Below the pieces are notes generated by a model. The model worked only from the letters and a program-made list of their open reading frames with translations. It did no database searches and was not told where the DNA came from. A program made the translations under genes and the position numbers. A stretch of 64,000 nucleotides of DNA from assembly GCA_014773175.1 (NCBI GenBank), contig VXCM01000339.1, positions 248,001 through 312,000 on the forward strand. The letters run 5' to 3'. Below, in pieces: positions 32,786-45,904 of the stretch (its first letter is position 1; each line of letters opens with the position of its first letter). Source of the stretch: Lucifuga dentata. Taxonomy: Eukaryota > Chordata > Actinopteri > Ophidiiformes > Bythitidae.

Positions 32786-33559
32786 CATAACAAAATCGCT
32801 AAATACTTCTGGACCAAATTATGAACTAGATAATTTGAAGATTTTCTCTTTTTTTTCACTTTTACATAAAAACAGTGACCTGGGAGACTGGGTTAGCACA
32901 TTATCAGAATCAGGTCCAACTCAACCAAGGTTTAATGCAGCTTCAGTACGGCTTTGTTATGAAGGGTGAGCATATGTAGTATCAATACCGTAATCCTTTT
33001 ATTATTATATAGATAAACTCTTAAAAATACAGGATATTAGAGGCAGATACGGGAGTAAAAATAGTTCTCATAATGATATATTAATCAATATTTTTTCCAA
33101 GTATCCCTCAAATTCAGTTATTAAAGTTATGCACCAACTACTTTTCACTGACATCTGTTCAATAGTGATAAGCTACTCTGTCACTTCACATGCACATATT
33201 TGTGATATGCCAATATCGGCTTTATATTAGTCAGGCTGGTCATATTGGTCGGAATACTGAATAATGGAACCGTATAAAGATATATCAGATAATTTGCTCT
33301 GTAGTTTAATACATTTGAAGCTCCATAGTGTAAGTAATATTGCAGCAACTGCGTTTAATTTTGCAACAACCCAGTTTAGCAGAGACATGAAGAGCTGCAG
33401 TTTTGGACCTGGGCTCTGTGTTACCAGTAGTCTAGTATAAACTCTATAATACTGTGTCAGTATTATATAATAGTACTATTTTATCTCTTTGCCTGTTAAA
33501 AAACTCTCTAATGTGCTTCCCCCCCCCCAAAAAAAAAAAAAAAAAAAAACTAAACCATT

Positions 33560-34640
33560 TTTTTTTAAACAGTCAGAATTCTGGGGCTTTCCTAAAAGCT
33601 TCCATGCAAGTCGGAGACTTGAGGGTGTGTTTGCATTTTTCCCTAATTGGGGCTTATTTAAACACACCTGGAATACCTGCTTTCAATTTGCCATTTGACC
33701 TTTTGTGAATTAAGATGGCAAGGCAGAGTTTGAGCCAGTCGACCCTGTGGTACATCATAGCTCAGAGAGGCCGCACCATGACTAATTAGTAAATCTCACC
33801 TCTGTCTAAGGTGATTTCTTGTGCAGCAGTGGTGGGAGGTTGATGAGTAAATACCCACCTGCACCAAGTTGTGGTAACCTAATAAGTCTCCCTGGACTTT
33901 GAAAGTGAATATTTCATATTTCACTGATCTCTAGCAGCTTTTCTCCTTGCCTCATATTTGACTCCCCATAAGCCATCTAAGATGGGTAAAAGGGAAATTC
34001 AGACTGCAGGGTCTCTTTCCTGTCACACAATGGTGTGGAAAGGTCAGGCCTAATGAAGTCGGGTGTGTGACCCCAAGTATTCAGTGACTTTGTATGGGCC
34101 CCGATCCCGCTGCTGCAACCATGCCGGTTAATCCCCTTTTGATCCTAATTGATAGGCATTAACACGATCCTTATCCAGGAGCTGTGTTTTGTCTTCCACA
34201 GCCCTTCTCTCTGGGTGTCAGTGACACTAAGTGTGAAAGCGTTAAACCAAATGTGAAATTGATATTTTTTATGTTTGTGTGGTTAAAACCTGGACGTGTT
34301 CTCAACACTCACACAAAAGTGCTCAATGCTCAATGCGTTTGCCCTCTGAGGCTCTTAGCAGGACTTAGCACATGACCCCTAGAATCCGACTGTGATGTGA
34401 ATGGTACCAGCCCATTCAAAGTTTGTTTTCCTCTGAGTCCTTTTATCTTCATCACTAGGCAATTACTGCCTTTAACTGTTGACTAATTAGACACTTTAAA
34501 ATGTCTCTAATAGTGTTAATGAAGTGACCATGTTACTTTTAAGGAAATGCAAAGAGAGTTGCAAAGTGCAGGTGGCATTCAGTTTCCCAAGGGCTTTTTC
34601 TCTTAGTAACTCCATCATTTTCTTGAAATAATTGAGGAAA
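33560..34640. other. Intergenic CNE-like cluster
   Basis: About 1 kb of unique, moderately GC-rich sequence dense in homeodomain cores, for example GACTAATTAGTAAATC near 33780, CCGGTTAATCCCC near 34124 and CCTAATTGATAGG near 34144. The surroundings are AT-rich or repetitive. This is the appearance of long-range developmental enhancers in vertebrate en2/shh loci. Confidence 0.42.
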
Positions 34641-36129
34641 TTAGAAAATATTTATTGCCTGAATTTTCTCATTTTCTTGAAAACCCTTTGCAATATCGTA
34701 TATTGATAGTCAGTACACATTGATGATAGTTTTTTCAGTCATTCTTACTGTTATATTTCAGTATAGCATCTAGCATCTATAAATTCCTTGTCTTTACATA
34801 ACTTTTATCAGTTGCACCAAAAATGGTTTTGCAATAATGTGAGAGCAATTATTTTAGGTACAGTTTGTAGGTTCAAAAATAAAGGTTGCATATGTTGTAG
34901 ATGGCATCTTTTACTTTATAGGATCAACCTCAAATTATTTAGGTGTAACTGCAGCTTTTGTCCATGACCATCAGCCAACCTTAAGCTGAACGTCTGAACC
35001 TTTTTCCTTCAAACAAATGGAAAAACCTCAAGAACCTGCAGAGGATGGATGATCAACAGATGGTTTGTCATTTTTACAACCCAAACTCTATGATTTTTTT
35101 TCCCCAAACTTAACTTGTAGGCAATTTTAGTGTTTTATACTTAAAGGAAGTAACGTTGAAAGCTTAGAAAGAGGCTACAGGAAGCTAGACATAGTATGTT
35201 AGAAATATTAGAAAATTATGAATTTTACCCTTCCATCATTTTTAGGAACTTGCTTTTAGATTGTAGGCTGTACATATTATTGAACCCAAAGATCCTTTTG
35301 CTACAGCTTGACTGTTCTGTGGTATATATTAAAACTGATATTTAAAATAAATTTCCAATATTTGAAAACATTTACATCCTCTCTTTGAATGTGATATTTA
35401 GATTTGTTTTTTACAAATATTTCTTATTTCTGATTTTACTTCCTTGTTATTTTAAAATGTATAAAATGCTACTGTATTGATTGTTATTCTTTTATTCTAT
35501 TCACAAATATGTGTAATTAGTACTGTAGGCACCAAGATGAGATACAGTGGCTGCTCTAAATGGGCAGATTCACAGATTAGCTTACCAGCTGCTAATGCTA
35601 ACCCATTTTGGTAAAGTTTGTTGTCCAACCAGTGATTAAGATAGTTTCTTCACAGATATGTTTTTATCAAAAAAGCCGCTGGTTGTCGTGCTCTTTGATG
35701 ACAACAATTTTCTCAGTCTGCACAGTTAAGGATCACATCTTTCCACTGTGCTCAGCAGTGTGCGACAGCCCACTTTAGCTGGGAAATGCCAGGTGTCGTG
35801 TTGGTTCTTGTTGGTTTCACACCATGACTCACGTCCCTCCGTGGAACACAGTCCTCAGGTCTCCGTAGGATAGCTTATTTCCAGCTTGTTTGTTGCAGTG
35901 AATAATGAGAATTCTGTAAAGGCTGATGACATAATTTTGAGATTGTTATGGAAAAATCACTAATTATTGAGCTGAAATACTACAGAGTGAGACTACGCTC
36001 ACGTACTTCACTTGACTGGTGCCACCTGCCCTCTATATGTCGCAAACATTTCACTTATAAAACTGAGCTGCTGTCTGCCAGTTGTATTCAACCCCAACAG
36101 ACAGACAATGAATCTTTTATTTATTTATT

Positions 36130-36206
36130 TATTTTAGTATTTAGATTTTTTTTTTTTTTTTTTTTGACCCTTAACAGGACAAACGGGTACAGAAAATGGA
36201 TGGATA
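36130..36206 (-). repeat. Remnant of the common fish CCATCCAT-type repeat end
   Basis: A poly-T run followed by GGGTACAGAAAATGGATGGA, the reverse complement of the widespread fish CCATCCATTTTCTGTACC motif. Only a short fragment. Confidence 0.5.
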
Positions 36207-37986
36207 TATAGCACTGAAACGAGCAAATCATGGAAGATATCCAGAACAGACAGTTGGATACAAGTTGGATTCTGTGGTACTCCAAGGATCCCCTCTCAGT
36301 GCTGTTTTCATCAGTAAGTTAGCAGAAAAGTTGAGAGGGTCACAGCATTGGAGAGAAACTTGTAGAAATAATGCCAAGGCCAATAGTGGTATGTATGTTC
36401 TAGGAGCAGGACATAATCTCTGGGCAGTTTTTTCTTTTAGTTTTACCTGCAGGCAGATGAACTTTTGTTTTGTTTTTTTGTTTTTTGTTTTTTTTGAGAA
36501 GGTTTGCGTGGATAGACAAACATTTACGAGGTCAGAAACATGCTGTATGATCCGATGCTGTACTGGTGTTTCTTCAGCTCTGGCTCTCTCCTCTCTATTA
36601 TTTTTATGGTTGAGAAACTGCCAAAGTAGTTCATGAATATAAAGCAGTATTTGGTCTGTAAGAGTTCATTTTAGTACTAGTGGGTGTATGAGAGCCTTAT
36701 AAGTATATGTAAAGTTGTAACATTTACACCCTACATGAATTCAGATGTATTATTAGCTTTAATGTACGTTGTGCAACTGACTTCACACCTTTCAAGCAAC
36801 ATCTTGGCACAATTCGCTAGTACATTTACCAATTCACTTTTTATCTTGCGGCACATTCACCTCAACTTAACACCATAAACTCTTCATTTTACCCATTTTT
36901 GGCAATAATCGCGAGGCCAAAAGTATTTCTTGAGAAAAAGAAGAACAAATAAGGCCAAATCAACCACTTTATCAGCTTGTGTTTTGACTTTCACCACTAC
37001 AGATGACTGGGAAAATGAACATGTTGGATGATTGCTTGTTCAAGCAATGTTTAGAACCACAAATCCTAGTCAGAACTCTAATTTATCAGTGTTATAGTGC
37101 AGTAATATGTGCCATTATCTCATCTTAGTTTAATACTTTAGAGAACAGAAAGATAGAATTGGAAAGATTTTCACTTGAGCTTTATTAGAAGAACAGCAGC
37201 TATATCACAGCATCTTATCAGCTTTGGTTTATTCTCTTCTAAACTGTACATTATTTTGTTTACATGCGACTTCTAGAAATGAGGCAGATAAAGGAAACAG
37301 AGCTGCAGTACTTGCAGGATGTAACTGCATCACAGCAGGCAGAAGAAGACCTTGTTGTCATGTGTAAAGTAGATGTCTTAAGTCACTGTGGTTTACAGAA
37401 TATAACACTCTTCTCGGGTATAAACTATATAGCATTAGTAGTACCAGACTGTCGTTTTCATTCATTTCATTTCAATTTTGAAGATTTGTAGGCCATTTTT
37501 TTATTGGCTTATTTATCTCTGCTAATGTAGAATTTTTGGCTGCTGAAATGTTGGACTTTGCTTCAGTTCATGAAATTAATTTTCATTTTATTTATTTATA
37601 CTTGTTTTGAATGTTTTCTGCCAAAATCTGATTATATATTTGTTATGAAGCTACATTATGTATATGTGTCCATTAAGGAAACCCTGATTATTTTATATGT
37701 TCATGGCATTGCAAGAGAAGCAAATAAACTTATTGTTTCTGCTGTCAAAGTTTACAGTATGTATCTTGGCAAAGGATAGGTTGGCTGATTTGTGAATGTC
37801 ACTCAGAAATAATGTGTAGGCAGGAAGGAGATTTTGCTGGAAAAAGTGTTTTCGAGGCTTCAGGATTGCAAGACAGAGTAACTGTCAAAGATAAATGAGA
37901 CTGATGTTGTATCAGGCACTGGTGAGACCAAGAGGAGAGCCTAGATAACAGATACTATATATCTAAATATATCCTCATATACTTAA

Positions 37987-38037
37987 AAATCCATCCATCC
38001 ATCCATGCATCCATCCATCCATATGTGCTTATCCTGT
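37987..38037 (+). repeat. (CCAT)n with GCTTATCC remnant
   Basis: CCAT tandem units followed by TGCTTATCCTGTTTGG, the other orientation of the same common fish repeat end. Confidence 0.6.
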
Positions 38038-39939
38038 TTGGTCAATGAACGATTTCTGTAGCCACACTCTGCTCATTCCTTTACTTCCCGAAATCATCTT
38101 TAAGTGCATTGATACTCTGTGTTTCCTAGTTTTATCAACATGTTTGTCTGTCTATAGATTCATTTTTGTTACGGCAGTGCATTACTACCATTTATTATGA
38201 TTTTATAAATTACCGAGGTCTACATTTTGGAATCACTGTAACCAATATGACATTGTGCTATGGTGCAGACCAAGGCTGGTTATATCTACTGTAATCCTGC
38301 TGTATGCATACACCTTTACAGGTGTAGACAGATTTTAACGAGACGATAATCCAGGCTAAGAATTCTGACACTCAGCACTTTAGTAGTATTGTAAACCAAG
38401 GCCATATTTTCTTAGTACAAGGATTTCTAACGTATATATAACTTTCTCAAAATATGTAAGTTTTGGAGTAGTGTCTGCAAATACAGTTCTTCCTACTATA
38501 GACATTATGAACAGACAATGGAACAACACATTCACCTTTCTCCTGACAAAAGCATTTAAGATCAAGGACAGCATCACCTTTGCCACTAATGAGGATGTTT
38601 ATGTACTAAATTTCCTTGTGGACTTTGTTGTGAGAGAAAAACAGGCTATGCATAGTGGAGCGCATAATCAGTAATAGCGAAACAGAACTCCAAAAGCCCC
38701 AAGTTACACATTCTGTGATAGTATAACAGCATGGAGTTTACCTGAAATGGCTTCATGGTTGAACACCTTTCAGTTGACAGATAACAGATTGTGCTCCCAT
38801 TTATTCACACCTGAACAAAGTCATTCTGGATTTAATCATCATCTTTCACAATAAGGAATTATCAGTGGTCTTTTTCTGTGTGTTTTTTTTTTTTTNTTTT
38901 TTTTTTTTGTTTGTTTGTTTTGTTTTTTTTTTATTTTAAGGCCTTTTTTAAATTGGTTGATAACCAGTTTGAAAATATTTGCTACATGAAAGTTATCTAA
39001 TGTCAGATTATTACTTTAACAAACCACAGCATCGGACAGCAAAGGTGATGACTTTAACCGTAATGTTATTTTAGACCCCATTTTCCATAGATGAGTTCTA
39101 TCACTTTCTGCTATGTAGGTGCACTGTATACTACAAATAGAAAAAATAGTGTAAACCTCTAATAAAAAAAAAAAAATCTTCTTGATGCAAGTTAATCAAT
39201 TTTAAAAACAAAGGTTCCAAAGGTTGATCAAATTATGTCGAATGTCAAGTTGAAGATTTTCGGCTGTTTAAAAAAAAAAAGTTAATCATCAGTTTGGTTG
39301 ATGTTCAATGCAAGCACGCTCCAAAGAGACCAAGTCATCTGTGCCCGAATTGCCCACATTGTTCCAAAAAAAAAAAAAAAAANAAAAAAAAAAAAAAAAA
39401 AAAAAAACGAGAAATAGTGGACTAATTTGAACCTAATCAACAAGGATATGATACGTAGTTGGTCAATACTGCCAATTGGCATAAAGCCTATTATGACCAA
39501 ATTTCGTTGCTCCATTTGCAATGCCGATTTAGTTATTTCACAGTTATAGTTCATTGTGTATGTTTTTTGGCTACACCTGCATTGTTCTTTACTTGTGGTT
39601 ATGCCTTGTGAACTGTCTTACATTATGTCTTACATATTTTCATTTCTGTCAGGTGAATTGAGTGCCCAAAGCAGTTATATATCTTGCTCTTCTCTCATAG
39701 ATCCATCCACACGGTCCATTGTGATATGCATAGATTAGCTTACACTGATGAAAAAGCCTCGTGGCATGGATATTTTGGATATTTGCAGTAATGATGTGTG
39801 TGTGGCACGGTTGAGGGTGTGATCTCTGTTTGCTGCAGAACAGAATTGCTTAAATCCCTCAGTGTTGTGCAGCCCTGCTCATCACAGCCCATGTGTGCTG
39901 CTTTATTTGCTAATGTAGATTGGCTTCCAATCTCTGCGT

Positions 39940-40620
39940 AAATGTGTGAGGCTTTACTGTATGTTTGCTTATCTGTCCAGCCATCCCATCTATTCAAACA
40001 GCATTCCTTTCATTTAAGTGCTGTGTGCTGGCTGGGCTTATTCTTTTCCTGGGACCTTTTCTGTTATTTTGGGACCAGATGGCGAGGGGCACGGAAGCGC
40101 CTCTTTTGTCTGGGCGCCACTGTGAAAAGAGGCTGTCCTCCTTAATGTAATCAGTGGCACCGGAAGGGTCCATTTTGGGCTGTGAAAGAAGACAATCGGG
40201 TCTGGACACGTTTTGATTACAGAAACGCAGAGTTCATCTCTGACCCTGCCCCCTTTGACCAAGACCCTGGCATGGAAGATCCTCATCTTTGATCAGTGGA
40301 GGGTGGAGGTGCTGATCCGACCTCANCCCTGGCATGGAAGATCCTCATCTTTGATCAGTGGAGGGTGGAGGTGCTGATCCGACCTCACGGGGTCCAAAGG
40401 CCAGCCCCCCTGTCCTGTTTACCCTGCACTTGGCTACTGCTGACGCGTCCTTCCGGAAGGAGCCAGGGAGGTGGTGGGTTGGTTTGGGCATGGGGCAGGC
40501 GGGGGTTGATACCATGACCTGTCTAGACACCATTGCTTGTTGCCCTGGTGTTGCCAAGGGGACATAATGAACTTTGACCTGAAATGTAGTTGGGTACTGA
40601 TTCTCCAAGGAAGATCATTT
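39940..40620. promoter_or_regulatory. CNE-like GC-rich block with TCF/LEF-type sites
   Basis: Unique GC-rich segment in AT-rich DNA, containing CCCTTTGACC (40251-40260) and CTTTGATC (40287-40294), the latter a consensus TCF/LEF site. En2 at the midbrain-hindbrain boundary lies downstream of Wnt1 signalling (established), so this is a reasonable enhancer candidate. One 61-base part is falsely duplicated around N40326, which also duplicates the CTTTGATC site. Confidence 0.38.
40265..40387. other. Assembly join with false 61-bp duplication
   Basis: 40265-40325 and 40327-40387 are identical around one N at 40326. Confidence 0.95.
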
Positions 40621-40659
40621 TTTTCCTTTTAATTTTCGGGGTTGGGGGTNTGGGGAAAT

Positions 40660-42600
40660 GAGGCAGTGGTTTGCTTGTAACCCACATTATACACAATCTG
40701 CTGGAAGGGACGACGAACGTGGCTATTTTGCCAAACTTCCAATTTTGATTGTGTGATTATTTTCAATTGTTAACAAACAAAACAACAGAAGAATTGTGCT
40801 ATATATGGAAGGATATTGCTTACTGATGTCTTTGCTTTACTTTTTTGAAACTTTATATTTTAAACTTTATATTTATCTTTATAGTAGTTAATTTAATCCC
40901 ATGTATAGACATCCTTGGAAGGAGGACTGTTTTTGTTTTTTTTTTTTTAATTTGAGGCATTTTTGGACATTTTAAATGGCATTGTAAGTACTTCTTAATC
41001 TATTTTATCTTTTACATTTTATATTCATAAGGCAGTTATAGAATGTTACATGTTTGACTTTATTGTATTGACTCTGCTATGTCTACTGCTTTTACATCAT
41101 GTCTTGGTGAGTTACCTTTTTCCCACCTATTTTCATGAAAGTATGATTTTATGTTTTGGTGGATGAAATTGTGATGCACCATACTGTTCTCTTAACCTTG
41201 ATTTATACAAAAATATACGAACAGTGACCACATAATTATGATTAAAATTAAAGCATCAACATAAGTGCGGTGTAGCAAATAATAAAGCTGCAAGTCTGTT
41301 GAGGTGTCATAGATTCAGAGACGCTAACACCGCACCAGAATGACGTACAGTATTTAGAATAACTTAATATCTTGAATTTAAACAACTGAATTGTGGCATT
41401 TGTTTGAAGCTAGAAATTTTTTAAAGTAATTTGTTGTACTTGCAATGGCTGCTTTAAAATAATAACAATAACATAATTTGGATTCCTGTTTTGTTGAAAT
41501 GTTCCCCGTTCAATACAGCAAGATGTTGCTATTTGTATTTATCACAAACAATCCTTAGTGACCCTTTTCCGGCCTGAACTAAAATGCAGCCTAATGTGTG
41601 AACTGGCTTTGATGTGGAAGCTGTTCCTGTAGACTGGGTGTAGCGATTCCATCATGGCTGCCGCCACCAGCCCCGCCCTCTCGCCTGCCACTCAGAACAG
41701 TTAAAATGGCAGCATGCAGCAAAATAAATGAGAGAGAGACGCCCAGTACTGCGAGCTGAAGCACGGCGATAGAGCTACAGCTGACCTGTTTTCGTATGAT
41801 GTAAGATTTCTAGAAGTGCGGACACATAGCTACAGCTGAAATCAATCAGTGATTAGCGTCTTTTGCCACCCTTTTACCTATATTTGACCAAAACCAGTCG
41901 TAGATGGTTGTTGTGTTCAGCCACAATTTGTTTCTTGCTTTATTTTGGTTTTAAAACTGAATGTTAAGTGGTGGAATTAAAAAAAAAAAAAAANAAAAAA
42001 AAAAAAAGATCCATGAAATTTTCATCTGGCGTCATTAGTGAAATCATAACTCCAATATTAGTCGAGTACAAATGCAGGCAAATAGAAAACACCCATGCTA
42101 AATATGCTTTAGGCATTCAGTGTGACCCTTGTCACACTGAAATGAAAAGTGTTAACATTTCCTGAACTCTTCGCTCAGGTCTTTGGCGAGCTGCCATTTT
42201 GTTTTCCAAATTATTGCTTACAGCTTCAGTGCATACAAGCACTAGCGCTGATTATCACTAAAGTGCCTCCTGTTTAGCTTCTGTGAGTCATAAATTAACT
42301 CTGTTTTTCAAATACATATACTGTAAGACAGCTGTGATCTGTTTCTAATCTGTTTGATTTGTCATCGTTGACTAAGATTTGGAAGTTGTACAGTGCTGTA
42401 TCTCAGTGACTGTATATATTCTGAATGTAAAAACACACACTGAGTGCTGTGATGACTGAAAATCTCTGCTGTTTGTCAAACAACTCTATACATGTGCTTA
42501 CTAATAGTTGTGAGCGAAGCAAAATGCTCAGCTCCAATGCGTCAGTGCTGAATCCTCAAAAAACACAATTAATTCATTCATTTAATTGTGCTTACTAATA
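40660..42600. other. Intergenic, nothing recognised
   Basis: AT-rich sequence; a short GC-richer stretch at 41640-41780 with a few CG dinucleotides has no supported gene. Confidence 0.45.
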
Positions 42601-42730
42601 CCTATTCATGCTTGTAGCCACCCAATGCTGTTGCAACGAGCTAAAGACACATTTGAAAAGGACCATGCTGCGTAGATGTGTGTGTATCCAAAAATTAGCT
42701 ATGACAGTCAATCATTTTACACCTTTGCAG

Positions 42731-42798
42731 GTTTGGCTGCCACCTCATAACAACTCTATTCCGCTGCTTATCCAAGCCAGAATGTGGAGAACTGTAAG
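42731..42798 (+). CDS. Candidate exon bounded by splice sites
   Basis: Acceptor cacctttgcag, 68 bases, donor TAAG/GTAAAT. One frame is open (VWLPPHNNSIPLLIQARMWRTV). Part of it (CCGCTGCTTATCC) resembles the common fish CCATCCAT-type repeat, so it may be repeat-derived. Confidence 0.18.
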
Positions 42799-42928
42799 GT
42801 AAATGTCCAAATCTTCTATTTTTAGGTCTTTTGGCTCACACTGAGTGACATTTTGTTGTTGGCTCTTGGTGTGAATGTGTTTTTTTTTTGTTGTTGTTGT
42901 TGTTTTTTTTTTTGTGCTGGTGGACTAG

Positions 42929-43077
42929 GAGGAAGATGTCATGCTAAGGATGAGTTTGGCGATGATGTCGCTGCTGTTGCTGCAGCATCGAGCTCTCACT
43001 TTGTGCCTCTGTCAGCTATGATGCGTAACCACAGAGTGAGTGACAGGCCGGTCCCCAGAGAGCACAGGGGGCCTGAG
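42929..43077 (+). CDS. Candidate coding exon, protein unknown
   Basis: A segment with acceptor ctggtggactag, donor CTGAG/GTGAGT and an open frame of 49 codons with balanced, coding-like composition: GRCHAKDEFGDDVAAVAA, then SHFVPLSAMMRNHRVSDRP, ending HRGPE. Start phase 1 would fit the MSTRSAST frame of 25191-25261, and end phase is 0. I recognise no family. Confidence 0.28.
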
Positions 43078-43179
43078 GTGAGTATGTACCCTTGACCCTG
43101 TCTAGCTGTGTGTCAGCAAGCAACACAAACTCAGTAAAAAAAAAAAAAAAAAANAAAAAAAAAAAAAAAAAGCCAGAAA

Positions 43180-44270
43180 CAGCATAACTGTACAATGTAC
43201 ATCTTCATTTAGCAGGTTGGAAATATATTTTTTCAGGAACAGCATTTAAAAAGACACCCAACAAGAGAGTTTCTGTCTAAGCAATCATAGACAAAACATT
43301 TACTCAGGTGCATTAGAGAGTTAGCATAAATCATCCAAAAAAGAGATGAGTATTAACTTTGTCATTTTGTATAGCTTATTTTTAATGTTTTACTACATTG
43401 TATACTTTGTTTTATCAAGAGTTTCTAATATAAGTTGGAAAGTTTTCAGCGTGTCAGGCAGGTACTTCAGGTATTGCTGAAATACACAAAACGAGTTTAT
43501 TATTTCAAACTTTAGTATGTCTAATGTTTGGATTTGAGAAAATCTTTATTTGGGTGCACAAGTAATTTGTAGCCAAAATGGCCAAAGAATCGTTACCGCT
43601 CAACTACAAACTTCATGTGTTTGGTCACTTGTACGCTATCTAACTTTACGAATGATAAGAGTAACATTTACGTTATAAGACGGCTCAATACTAAAAATGA
43701 AAGTATCATAAATCTTTGCTTTTTTCCTGAAAAACTGTTTTTCCGAGTTATATCAGGCTTATTAATGCATTACTCAGCATGTGCGAATTAGCATATATTA
43801 AAATAAGACATTACATTATATTCAAACACAAAAATTAAACATGAACAAAATCTGTGGAAGTTTCAAGTCTAAATTTCATTTCAATTAATGTGCTGTTCCC
43901 TGAAGGATGGCTGCTTCTCCATGTCCAAAAGATAACCACAATGTCAATAAATCATTTCAGAAAGAGAAGTGTCAGTTTTTGTAGTTTTTATTGTAATCAT
44001 TTCAGATATTGTGCCATATACAAAGCAAATCAAATGTTTTACTTTTTTTTTTTTTTTTTTNTTTTTTTTTTTTTTTTTGCTCTCTTCTCGTATAGTTCAT
44101 GTTCAGTGTTCAAAGTTTCAACAAAACTATGAAGTTTAATGCAAGATGTCATGAATTAATTCTTTCCAGCTAGAAAAAAAAAACAACCCAGACAGAGAGA
44201 AGGCAGATTTGGTATATGGGGAAAAGGAATATGGCAGTTTTTTCAAATTTCCTTAAGTGCATAAAAAGAA
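43180..44270. other. AT-rich intergenic, nothing recognised
   Basis: No gene or repeat family seen apart from the homopolymer join at 44061. Confidence 0.5.
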
Positions 44271-44279
44271 TCTTAGTGA

Positions 44280-45560
44280 AAAGTCCTGCATTTTTTTTCA
44301 AGGGTCACTCAAACACGGTGTGTGAAATGAGAGTTGCCTGGGTGTGACTTTTCCAGAAAGCATCCGCTTCCTATTGTCTGGCCAGTCAACTTCTGCAGGC
44401 CCCAGCGCCTCGACTTCCATACATGAGAGATCAAGGGTTACCAAGGTGCTTTTGAGAAGAAGGGCTCAATGTGAGAAGAGACAAACCAGCCCACAAAATA
44501 CTCATTTCCTTTGCATGTTAGGTGCCCTAGTGGGTTTCAGATGGGGTCACTGACAGCCACTGGGGTTTCGGTTTTCCAACCTTGTTCTTTATGAAAACTG
44601 TTGCTTCCGTTTTCATTGGCTTGTGGCTGGTATCTGGTGCCTGTATGTGGCTTGATAATACACCGAGCACTGAGTTTGCCCAAAGGAAAGGTTGATCAGA
44701 CTCAGTGCCAGACAGGAGCACCTCATGTAGAAAAGGTAAAAGTAGTCCTGTCCACCTCTCATTCTTACCAAAAAGTTCAGTCACTGAGCCACGGCATTAA
44801 CTTGTATTCTAACAAGATTAAAATATATTCGTCCTGGGGATTATCATAGTTTGGTGTCCTTTTGCCTCTTTTTTTTTTGCTGCACTGGTGCAGTGACAGT
44901 GGGCTTTGATCTGTGTTGCGAGGCAAGGGTCCTGGCTTGGACCTAGCCATTCGAGTGCCAAGTGTGAAATTGGCCTGATGTCATCCCCATTCTTCACCTT
45001 TTACATCTTTCACCACTTTAATTATGTTTCCGCCACAAAGCCCAGGCACCTCTGAGCAGATTTCACTCTGGCTGTAGGAAGCGTTTAGAAGCTGTGGGTA
45101 AATGACACAGTAGGGGAGGGGGAGGATGGTAGGAGAGGTCATAGCAGGATGGGGCCCTTTTGTGTTTAGAGGTAGACATTGATACTTTCCTGATGTGTCC
45201 TCCGCTCACTTCCATTATGCAGCAATATGAAAAAACAAATGGCTACTCTTCAAAATAACTCATTCACGGCGTCTTCTGTGATGGTTTGCATCTTTTTCTT
45301 TCTCGTACGATTCATTATTCCTTTTCATTATCAATCCAGATTACTGATGATTCATACAATTCCCTATCATTTTGTAACAGCATTGCAGAGCTCTAAAGCA
45401 TAAGAACCCTAAACCAGGACCAATTCAGGTCTGCCTGACCATCTGAATCTTGTGTATGGAGAAGAGAGAGACAGAATGTTCTCTGATAAACCTTTCTATT
45501 CCAAGAGAATGTGCCCATCCTTACAGCTTCAGCCATTGTTCCTGCATTGGTGTCCCTATC
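44280..45560. other. CNE-like block 3' of en2
   Basis: Unique, balanced sequence ending at the GT repeat at 45649, with for example CACTTTAATTATGTTTCC near 45015 and long non-repetitive stretches. It lies 3 to 4 kb beyond the en2 3' end. Conservation needs checking. Confidence 0.38.
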
Positions 45561-45644
45561 CAAACTTCAGGGAGCTTCTCTGTCTGTGAATATTTTGATG
45601 GAGCTTCCTATTGATGCACAGAATGAAGGGACAAAACAACAGGA

Positions 45645-45648
<4 letters not shown>

Positions 45649-45689
<41 letters not shown>
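45649..45689. repeat. (GT)n microsatellite
   Basis: About 20 GT units, followed by a degenerate GT/GC-rich stretch. Confidence 0.95.
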
Positions 45690-45693
<4 letters not shown>

Positions 45694-45854
45694 CACGCGC
45701 GCACGTGTGTGTATATGTTTGTTAGTTTGTGTATGTGAAGAAGAGGAGCAAAAACTAATGAAGTGTGTAGGTGTGTGTGGATGTGTGCGTGCCAGGCAAG
45801 AATAAAACCAAGTGATAGTGAGAGTGTGTGTGGATATCTCTGTTTGTGTGTGTG

Positions 45855-45856
<2 letters not shown>

Positions 45857-45901
<45 letters not shown>
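45857..45901. repeat. (GA)n microsatellite
   Basis: About 22 GA units. Together with the nearby GT tract and CT-rich sequence at 46020-46085 it creates long low-complexity open frames that are not genes. Confidence 0.95.

Positions 45902-45904
<3 letters not shown>

Larger units (their letters stand above)
34641..39930. other. Intergenic, mostly AT-rich
   Basis: No gene recognised. Holds the two CCATCCAT-type remnants and the homopolymer/N joins at 38896 and 39383. Confidence 0.5.

Noticed and set aside
37987..38037. Possible SINE
   Set aside because: Only the CCATCCAT end motif is visible; no tRNA-derived head or A/B boxes.
40020..40130. CTCF-like motifs (CCAGATGGCG, GGGCGCCACTG)
   Set aside because: Partial matches only; spacing and core do not fit the full consensus well enough to call.
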